Assembly: GCA_001466705.2 (NCBI GenBank)
Contig: LATX02000183.1
Location: forward strand, 1 to 64,000
Source of the DNA: Moniliophthora roreri
Lineage: Eukaryota > Basidiomycota > Agaricomycetes > Agaricales > Marasmiaceae
Direction of reading: 5' to 3'
Length of the DNA stretch: 64,000 nucleotides
Positions 56,403 through 64,000 of this stretch are shown one piece after another; position 1 is the stretch's first letter; the number at the start of each line of letters is the position of its first letter. Both the position numbers and the translations under genes were made by a program. Under the pieces are notes generated by a model. The model searched no databases. It saw only the letters and a program-made list of their open reading frames with translations, and had not been told where the DNA came from.

Positions 56403-56892
56403 AGGTTGCACACGGGTCGAGGTTATACTGCGGTGTCCAGCTGAAGGGTATGGCGGGTAAGGGTACAGTGTATGATTCGGCCAACACCACGAGTACCGCG
56501 ACCCTCCCCTGCGGTCTCCAGGAAGCCCGATTGGGCGATACTTTCTGGTGTTTTCTGGTGGTTGAGAACTGAGTTTCTGGAGGTGAGTCAGCACAGACAA
56601 CTCATGATATGATGGTTTTTCATTTTTGCGGTTCCTGTGCCAAGACCTCCTGCAAGTCCATGACATCACCAAAAAAACAGATGAGAACGATATATCTACC
56701 GTCGCATCAAGAAATTCCCCTCGAGTCATTCCTGATGCCCTTCTGCCTATTTCGACCTCTTCCTCCACTACAACTGCGCTTGGACTTGGACACCGCAGGT
56801 TTCACAGGACCAAATAGACCCGTCCCGCGATGGGGCGGGTAATAGTACGGGTACGGTATCAATTTTCGAATCGCGATACCCGTGTGCAACCC
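56403..56892. mobile_element. 490-bp MITE with 15-bp terminal inverted repeats and TA target duplication
   Basis: The left end AGGTTGCACACGGGT (56403-56417) and the right end, read on the other strand, GGGTTGCACACGGGT (56892-56878) match at 14 of 15 positions, and each is flanked by TA (56401-56402 and 56893-56894). This is the arrangement of Tc1/mariner-type miniature elements. The interior has further GGGTAC/ATACC words near both ends and no transposase. It sits immediately behind the second exon-like segment of the gene divergent from HSE1. Confidence 0.7.
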
Positions 56893-56894
56893 TA

Positions 56895-57820
56895 GTTTGA
56901 GAACGACAGGTACAATATACGTCATCGATAGGCTATAAGGCTGAAGATTTATTTACTTGCAGTTAAAGACATTCTTGAGTTAAACACTACGGTTCGGCAT
57001 ACCTATGCTGGGGATCCGAGAGCTGGTTTCAGGGTCTGAGAAATGCTCACCCTTTGTCGTTCGTACGAGAGGCTTACACGACGGGAGATTCAAGGCTCGC
57101 GGCTCGAATAATCAAGGTAAGTGATATGTTAACAGCAATGGTGGTTAGTTACGCTAGAAGACATGGGGAGAGCAGCTCATGAAAGCGAGGGACATTTACC
57201 GTCGATTGTGGCATGGTACGGTTTTATCCTAAATCTTTTTCACTCTGTATCATTTTCATTCATTGAAAGCAGCGCACGCCGCAAGAAGCGGAAAAGGCGA
57301 GACGTTTTTGCCGTCACTCGATAGTCATACCAAGAAATTTTGGTTTTCTTAATATGCTTACACTCTCAGAATAGCTCCAGGTTGTCAAGATAATGAGATC
57401 TCCAGGGGAGGTCATGGCTTCTTTAGTAGGTCTATTGCGTTCACGAAGAAAATACTACCAATTTACCATTTTCATTGATGCTCTCCGAGTTCATCATGCA
57501 AACATATAAATCTTGTTTTTCCCTTTCGAAGGTTGGAAGAGCAAACCGGAGTTGCATGGTATTCGACATTACTAACGATATCTACCACGAAGATGTAGCG
57601 ACTAGCCTTTGGATAATCGCCGGGTGTATCATACAAAGATGCAAGACAACAAAATACTGCAACGTGCGCACGAGGAAAGCTGAGTATAGACCAATGTCTG
57701 TCCGTCGTAAAGTCATGATACACTTGATTTGTACAGAATTTCATTCTGCCCTTGCACATGAACAGCGGGAGAGGTAATGCCAATGAATCAATGTGATCCA
57801 CTCACATTTTCCGATGACGT
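56895..57820. other. No supported gene
   Basis: Overlapping frames at 57472-57801 on both strands have no motifs. It contains the 3' end region of the polytopic membrane-protein gene (transcribed leftwards, stop at 57821). Confidence 0.4.
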
Positions 57821-59524
57821 TCAAAGATCCGAACTAATCATGGTGTTAACGAAACCAATGAAGATGGCAGCGCAACCTGTAGCTAGCACAATGTTCCCAA
57901 TCCATGCAGACTTCATCGAGCTAACATCATCCTCCAAGAATTTGACAACCACATACGCATTCTTGGCACCGCGCGCAAAGACACCGGCGTTACAATAACA
58001 GCGGTCGAAAAAGTGGCTGAACTGGAATATGCAGGTCACCAGAATCCAGACCACGTTGCATGCTGCCAGTGTTTTGCCGGTCCTCCGGAGGAGAGCAGCT
58101 ATCCCAGTTACTAGGGCCTTGTCTTGGCCCCGTGCCATCGAGGATACCGTACCATAGTGGGAAAGAATGCCCGACAACAGCAACAATATCCAGACGATAG
58201 TGGACGTGACGGCATACATGAGGTATGATCCAGAACGACAGGCAAGGCCAGTCGTTGGAGTCCTGACGGCCATTAAAATAGCTGCTCCCGCTGTGCCCCA
58301 TTGCAGCCCAAGAGCGAGAAGAGACGCCAAAGCCATCCGACCCCAGGTGCCCGTTGCGAACAGCCTGGGGGCATATCTTGGTTCTGGATAGTCTAGCTTT
58401 TCTGGCGATGACTCTGAATAGCGCTCCGCTATATCGACATAGCCGCTGACACCGCTGGTTGGAACTACCAGCAACCTGTGTTGGGGTTGATTGGTACACC
58501 TTGAATGTTCGCGGAAAGAGGCCGATACCGTTTCCACGGCGGCTGCCCAGGAGAAAAAGCGAGAGTAATTGTAAATTGGTGCGGTGCGATGCTCGTCCGC
58601 ATTCAAGGACATCCTGTTGTTCTCCAACAAAATGGCAGGCCGAGATCGACTCGTGATTTGGGCTGCTTCCTCGAAGCCTGTGTCAACAGGCGCTACTATC
58701 GCATTAGCGTCGTTTACAGCCTTCCTAAGTCGAGGGGCATCGCATTTCGGAGATATCTGCAACCAAGCAATGACAATTGGAAGCAGCCAGATCCACAGAG
58801 ATCCTATCCCCTGACCACCGCTAGCTTTCACCGACCTGAATTCCTTGAAATCAGCCATATAATAGTCAACGTTTGTGAAGATATAGGCAACTACTACCCA
58901 TAGAATAGAGGTAGCAGCAGAAATTGACCAAGTCCGCGCCCAGTCGAGCTCTCCTGCTAGTTTATCCCACCACTGATCATTACTCGGAAGACAGAATAAC
59001 GGGTCGAGGAGAGAATGATCAGGGTTCACCCTAATGGGGGCTTGCTGCAGGGAGTTCAGAATCCGGGGGACCTTTCGAGCGTTGCGACACGTATGTTGGG
59101 CAAACAGACGAGCAACCCATCGCCCATTGAGAACGGTGATAGCGACCGAGTAAGCTGCTAGTGTAGGCGAGCCTACAGTAAGCAGCATAGCTACGAGGTT
59201 GTCCAACTTGTCCTGCGTTCCATAGGGAAGTTGGGAGAGGAGGGCGAGGTAGGGCAACAACCACGCACTCAGCTCTTCGGAAAGGGTAGACCAACTGAAG
59301 GCTTCTGGTCCGGAATGGCATTGGGTTGTACATATCGAATATGGGATCGCTGTTGCGTTTGAAGGATCCTCTAGCCGACTCCCATGGTTATTCAATAGGT
59401 CCCAACGAAGCGTGTCGTTGTTCTTGATTCTGTTGAGACATTCATTAAAGTTCGTAGCTGCACCTACGACCGTTGCCAATGTGATATTAGCGAGGATGGC
59501 AAGCAGCGTCCAAGGCCTAGCCAT
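57821..59524 (-). CDS. Polytopic membrane protein with signal peptide, 567 residues, unknown function
   Basis: A single open exon. The first ATG of the frame (59563) is probably in an intron: TTATTGCAG ends at about 59532, so the ATG at 59524 (MARPWTLLAILANITLATVV) is preferred and gives a signal peptide. After a luminal cysteine-containing part (CLNRIKNNDT, YSICTTQCHSGPEAFSW) there are several hydrophobic segments: AWLLPYLALLSQLP, LVAMLLTVGSPTLAAYSVAI, ILWVVVAYIFTNV, LWIWLLPIVIAWLQI, then a cytoplasmic-looking loop of about 130 residues, and four more helices (MALASLLALGLQWGTAGAAI, TSTIVWILLLLSGIL, NVVWILVTCIFQF, IVLATGCAAIFIGFVNTMI). The CYCNAGVFARG motif lies between the last two. I know no characterised family; similar unnamed proteins occur in Agaricomycetes. 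Confidence 0.85.
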   Translation of the reverse strand: MARPWTLLAILANITLATVVGAATNFNECLNRIKNNDTLRWDLLNNHGSRLEDPSNATAIPYSICTTQCHSGPEAFSWSTLSEELSAWLLPYLALLSQLPYGTQDKLDNLVAMLLTVGSPTLAAYSVAITVLNGRWVARLFAQHTCRNARKVPRILNSLQQAPIRVNPDHSLLDPLFCLPSNDQWWDKLAGELDWARTWSISAATSILWVVVAYIFTNVDYYMADFKEFRSVKASGGQGIGSLWIWLLPIVIAWLQISPKCDAPRLRKAVNDANAIVAPVDTGFEEAAQITSRSRPAILLENNRMSLNADEHRTAPIYNYSRFFSWAAAVETVSASFREHSRCTNQPQHRLLVVPTSGVSGYVDIAERYSESSPEKLDYPEPRYAPRLFATGTWGRMALASLLALGLQWGTAGAAILMAVRTPTTGLACRSGSYLMYAVTSTIVWILLLLSGILSHYGTVSSMARGQDKALVTGIAALLRRTGKTLAACNVVWILVTCIFQFSHFFDRCYCNAGVFARGAKNAYVVVKFLEDDVSSMKSAWIGNIVLATGCAAIFIGFVNTMISSDL

Positions 59525-61199
59525 CGCTGTCCTGCAATAAAACAAGTCAGACTTCCTTGACATTACGCACTGATGATACTCAACTGGTATACAACTGGTC
59601 TACCTCGACTTAACTTCAACCGACGGAATTCTTTGAGACTTGCGAAGGGGGTAGGGGAAAAGAGGATGAGCGGAAGAGTATAAGATGGGAGTACCTTTAT
59701 AATTCAAGTAATTGCGGACCAACCCTGTCATTGGTGTAAATGATGATCAAAAAGTCAATGCCACCATACACACAGCATCAAAGGGTCGTACCTCTTTTGG
59801 CATAAGTATTCTCAACCAGAAGGAAACCTGAAGAGCCTCAAAGGGGAGAAACAAGACTAAGACTCGATACGAAAGTAAAACCCACAATGCCTACTGGAGC
59901 TATTCAAGCTGGGGCTCGATAAACATCACGATTCCTGAGCCAATGCAGGGTCAGGAGCTTTATGCGTAATATTATCTCGAAGCGGAAAGCGCGCGTTATT
60001 CTGTATTCCCCGCAGCTGTCGTTTATCTAGGCTGTGTTTAAGACGTGGCTTGACACTGGATGCCAGTGATCCGAAGCTCCTTCTTCGATAGAGTAAGGAG
60101 ACGTGTCGTTATTAACTTGCCGATGAGGTACGCCTTAAGATACGTCAGTCATCTCTGAGAGAACTGAGAAAGCGAAAACATGCCTTATCCGACATTGGTA
60201 GTTTGCTATCTGGTCGGTGCCTCCAACTTTCCCACGCTCCCGCCCCAATCAAATTTGATTCCCGACTCCCATGATCCACAACGTCCTTAGGCTCTCAAGT
60301 CAGATTGAGCCTGACATTCGTTGTTCTTCACAGTATACTCTGTTCTATATTTGCAAATGATACGATACAACACGGCTTGCAATTCGTCATATTGGAAGCG
60401 GGCTTTAGGACGAAGATGTTATACTGGTGAAATGGGCAAAAAGGTATTTTCAGGACTTCTGATGTGTTTGCTATAACGTTATTAGCAAAATGCGTACCAA
60501 TCTTCAACACGACAAACGCGGGACCGTCTGAGGCACTGGAGTCAACCATAATCGATATAAGATGATGTCAAAACAAAGCCGCAGAGCTTGAGGTCGGAAC
60601 AGGAAAGCTATGACCTGCAAAGTGCGTCTACCATTGTCTATGGTGTTTGTTTATCCATCTTTTCCTGAATCCAATCGCTTCGCGTCATCAGATGATCAGA
60701 ATTGTCGCTGGTCTCCTCTGGGTAAGCGCAAGACTGCATTTAGAGTTCAAGGTCTCAACCAGCTCTTCCACCCTAGTTTCCATCGCCGATGGCTCTGTTG
60801 GCTATCGTGTAGAAAGCCCATACATAAACGCATACAGCATCATTGGGAAACGGCTCGCAAATCATTATGAAGGACCTCTCGAAGACATACGTTAGTGCTT
60901 CGTTCAGCCCCTCTATTCGTCGTTGATTATGATCGCATGCAGCATCATTCTGCGGAATGATCATCACACCTCACTGTGCAGGTGACCCTCGCTGAAAGCG
61001 TAGCTGGTCGTATTCAAATCTTAAAATGGTAGCATTCAAGAGTATCAGACCGTGAACAAGGTAAGATAACTATTAAGAACTGTAGCTCACGAAGTCACGA
61101 ACAGTGGTTATCCAATCTTCTTCAGCGAGATATATCATTCCCTTCGTTTTGACTCTACCCTTTGCAAGTATGGTGTCGCTTTAGGGGATTCAAATTCTT
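59525..61199. other. 1.7 kb without a supported gene
   Basis: 59525-59800 is the 5' region of the membrane-protein gene with the probable 5' intron. A minus-strand frame from 60549 with a possible small intron and a plus-strand frame at 60750-60895 (SIADGSVGYRVESPYINAY) look partly coding but have no recognised family. Confidence 0.35.
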
Positions 61200-61773
61200 T
61201 TTAGCTCTTAGAATTTTATAACTTCAATCTCCACAACTTTGGTCCGTTTGGATCCGGTACCGCCAGATGACCCTGGACTACGCTACCGTTGTCCCAATTG
61301 GGATCAATCCTGCCGATCAACAAACCACTTACCTCTACATTGACGATAAGGACTCCAAGGCTACCGGTGAGTCGAGCAACGGATAGTATCTAATCGTATA
61401 ACTGACATATTTTAGCGACGCTCATTCTCTCAGCTTCAGGATACAGAGATTGCTCAACTCCCAGCGTCATTTTACCGCATCCGGCGAAGGGGTCTGTGAG
61501 ACGTTACGTGTGGAGAGTGGTACGACACGAACGGAACTTGTGGCAACGGGCGGTGCATTTGGTCTCGCGATTCCGATATCTACTGCGGCTAGCAGTGGAG
61601 AAACTGGTGGAGAAGCTTCTCCAAGTCCGACTGGAAGCAGTAGTGGAAGCGGGAATGGCAGTAACGGTGCGCTATCCATTGCGAACGATGCTTCTGTATC
61701 ATTTGAGTTGGTTCTGCAGGTGCTGCTCTCGTATTGTAGCGCTCTTGTCGCAGCCGTAGGCGATAATGATTGA
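61200..61773 (+). pseudogene. Frameshifted relative of the GPI-like secreted protein
   Basis: Pieces match the gene at 25.5 kb in order: FYNFNLHNFGPFGSGT, a stop, DYATVVPIGINPADQQTTYL in a second frame, an intron (GTGAGT...TTTTAG, about 61361-61417), TLILSASGYRD, then in a third frame EGVCETLRVESGTTRTELV, AFGLAIPIS and a Gly/Ser spacer with a hydrophobic end. At least two frame changes plus the stop make it a pseudogene, unless further small introns exist. Confidence 0.6.
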
Positions 61774-62174
61774 TTTCCCAGTGTTTGAGAATTGTCCAAA
61801 TCTCCTCGTACACGGCTTATTTTCTCTTCCAGGCAAGGTTTCGGTACTTCGTCGCCAACTCGTGTTCACTTCTGAAGAAGAGGCTCTTGTTGAGAATGGA
61901 GCTAATTTTCGCAGAACCAAGTCTCCGCAGGTTTTTGAATGGGATGCTGACTCTGGCGGAAAGGCGCTAGTCACCGTGAGTGAATATTTGTTGGTCAAAG
62001 ACCAACCCTTAAGTCAAATCGATCGAAGCGACTCGGAAATATCAACAAGGATCAGGATGTACTCTTCAACCAGGAAATAAGTCACGGTCTGACAACACTA
62101 ATTGTTCGTCATCGAAAGGAATGAGCCAAGATTCACGCATGAATTATCGGTTTGCTCAAGCATCAGACAAGCGG
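61774..62174. other. No supported gene
   Basis: A plus-strand frame continues through 61766-62080 with coding-like composition (VFTSEEEALVENGANF, ALVTVSEYLLVKDQPL) but no recognised family. Confidence 0.3.
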
Positions 62175-62764
62175 TCATGTACAGCCTGAGGAGTCTGGTA
62201 TCTTCAGGCTCGGTCCATACTCTATGTCACAGCGTCTGGTACTAGTTCGCGATGTGACTGCAGACAGATGTAACGCAGCACTGAAATACATGACTCCTGA
62301 ATTTGTGACTTTAAAAATATGCAAACTGCTAGTCTGGACCTGCGTGCTCTCGTATCCCTGGGTAATATCCAACGCCCTCTTAACCCTTCCTCCAATCCAC
62401 TCCCCGCCTATCTCCTTCCACTCATCACTGTTTCTACCCACTATACTCCCGGGACAGACACACCAGAATATGCCCGAGAGACCAAAGTCGCTATAGGTCA
62501 ATCCCTCTCCTTCGAGCGTAGGTTTGTCCCGATATAGCTCGTCAAAAACCTTCTTCGTGGACTTCCATACTTTCATCGCTTCCCCGGGTATCAGAATGGC
62601 CGCCGGGTCGCCATAGGCTTTTCAATGACCTTCGAAACTTTTTGGCCTACTGTAGCCATTAATTTGTCGAACAGGTGATGGGCCACTTCCATATCCCCAC
62701 TATCGTCTGGGTGAATTTGAGGTTTCTGTGAGGAAGGGTACGGTGTATCGGGGTGTTTTGCCAT
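62175..62764 (-). pseudogene. Glutathione-S-transferase-like gene with a frameshift
   Basis: From an ATG at 62764 the frame reads MAKHPDTPYPSSQKPQIHPD ... HLFDKLMATVGQKVSKVIEK and then hits a stop at 62593; in the next frame the sequence continues AYGDPAAILIPGEAMKVWKS ... LTYSDFGLSGIFWCV ... DEWKEIGGEWIGGRVKRALD. The second part resembles the end of fungal GST-type proteins (pattern TYxD...DSEEWK...W-GGR). The frames meet at an AAAAG run (about 62620), so one missing A, either a real mutation or a sequence error, would explain the break. There is no thioredoxin-like N-terminal domain in view. Confidence 0.4.
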
Positions 62765-64000
62765 CTTTTTAACTCCAGTCGAGCTGCACCGACGGATATA
62801 ACGGTTGGCTAAATATCTTTGTAACGGAGAAGTTTGAGTTCATATGAGTTTCTTGTAATTCAGAAAGCTGAATCGGCGTGAGTACGATTGAAGGTGAAGG
62901 AATGGATGCGAACGAAAATTATCCTCCAAACGAAAGGCGAGAGATCGGTATCTTTGTCGTCGACGACGATGGGTCTGATATCGGTAATCATGTCAATATT
63001 TCTTGATGATTTCTGGAGGTGGTGCTGTCAATCGAATAATGGGTAGAGACATCTTTAACCTTATATACGTTTTGGAGAGCGTGATAAATATCAATATCGA
63101 ATACACCGAGTGAGTGGGAGGGCGGTGAGTAAGCTGCTAAGCAAGACGAACCGCTCGATCAGCAATGAAAGGCGATCGGAATTTCCATATTATCAAAACG
63201 CCATTGTAGAGGAGCCGTTAGTAAGCTTAGCAGCAGTTACACTCGAGGATACGAACGCACTGTGATATCGAACACAGAGAACAGACGCAGGTCGGATTCG
63301 ACCTGGAGGCTCATCCCCACAATCACAAGGATAGCAATTATTTGCACGGCGGAAGCTGGGCAGAGGCATTGAATATAGTAAAAAGATCGCTTGAAGAACC
63401 ATCCTAGTAGTCTTGCATGGGCTCAGGTCCATCCAAATTGTGAGCCGGGCCTTAGGCCGTCAATTTAGGCCGTCTCAGGCGCGGCTCGGGCTCAAGCCAC
63501 GGCTCATTGGTAGCGTGAGGTGTTTTGTGCCTGGGATAAGAACCAATACTTGGAATGACACCGAGTAAGGGTTCTAGGGTGGGTGAATGTGTTTTGATTG
63601 CTTTCTACGTGTCTTATACGTGCTAGATGACAATGGAAATCCATTTTGGCCTACGACTGGCATGCGGAGTTAGCGAGAAATATGCTATTAGACAATGTGA
63701 CCACGCACCAAAGGACCCTTGACTTCCAAGTTATTTGACTCGCAACGACAACTTGATACCAACACGCGCTACAAATGCTTATTCAACGAATTCCGATCAA
63801 GAAATTGTAATATCTTCTGGTTGATGATAAAGCCGTGCTCGGACATGGTCATGAAAGGGTGTCAAGATTAGAGGTAAGCTGCAAGTGATTCAGATGTGCA
63901 GGAGGATACTAACTGAAGCCAGGTGTGTATACCGACCCATTGAAATCGTCCACACAGCTTCTCCGCAAGGCGTCAGTGTGAACGATGACAACGAAATTTT
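62765..64000. other. No supported gene; GC-rich inverted repeat at 63441-63507
   Basis: The only structure seen is TGAGCCGGGCCTTAGGCCG at about 63441, facing GGCTCGGGCTCAAGCCACGG ending in CTCA at about 63507; the two form an imperfect hairpin. It resembles the terminal part of a transposable element but no partner end is in the window. Confidence 0.4.

Noticed and set aside
1..64000. tRNA, rRNA or CRISPR
   Set aside because: No T-arm/anticodon arrangement, conserved rRNA words or regularly spaced short repeats were recognised; the tandem arrays seen lack unique spacers.

Overview
The window reads as nuclear DNA of a filamentous basidiomycete, most likely an Agaricomycete; I do not assign a genus. 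The support is the gene structure (many short GT...AG introns of about 37-125 bp, often with a CTNAC-like branch site), the presence of fungal-type HSE1, MMS2 and BUD6-like genes, an F-box/LRR-type protein, and expanded families of decayed kinase-like genes, small membrane proteins and GPI-anchored-like secreted proteins. No rRNA, tRNA, CRISPR array or bacterial-type operon was seen.

Layout. 0-20 kb is gene-poor and full of relics: a 39-bp tandem repeat at the left edge, a 2.9-kb element with inverted arms of about 138 bp (720-3635), three frameshifted copies of one protein-kinase family (4.4-5.8, 10.5-11.7 and 19.0-20.3 kb), a decayed second copy of HSE1 (7.7-10.4 kb), and one intact short gene holding only the BUD6 N-terminal domain (16.3-17.0 kb). 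20.8-23.4 kb carries a four-exon gene for a 787-residue acidic protein with a membrane-embedded C-terminal part. 25.5-26.2 kb holds a secreted, GPI-anchored-like protein, with decayed relatives at 25.0, 31.7 and 61.2 kb.

30.4-44.1 kb is the most structured part. A three-exon gene for a 158-residue single-pass membrane protein (30.8-31.4 kb) has two intact relatives (35.7-36.3 and 41.2-41.8 kb) inside a tandem segmental duplication with a period of about 5.2-5.6 kb. Each unit carries an MMS2-type ubiquitin-conjugating-enzyme variant gene, a kinase N-terminal relic, unidentified decayed coding sequence, the membrane-protein gene and a leucine-rich relic. Only the third MMS2 copy (43.4-44.0 kb) is intact; the first two are pseudogenes.

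44.1-49.6 kb holds unrecognised degraded sequence. 49.7-64 kb is the best-preserved part: an F-box protein, a complete nine-exon HSE1 with a very long Q/P/G-rich tail, the start of a divergent gene interrupted by a 490-bp TA-flanked MITE, a 567-residue polytopic membrane protein, and two broken genes (GPI-like and glutathione-S-transferase-like).

The genes do not form one pathway. MMS2 (with Ubc13, K63-linked ubiquitin chains), HSE1 (binding of ubiquitinated cargo at endosomes) and the F-box protein (substrate selection for ubiquitin ligases) are all ubiquitin-related, but nothing shows their proximity is functional. The dominant theme is repeated local and dispersed duplication followed by decay. 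All splice models were made by eye.
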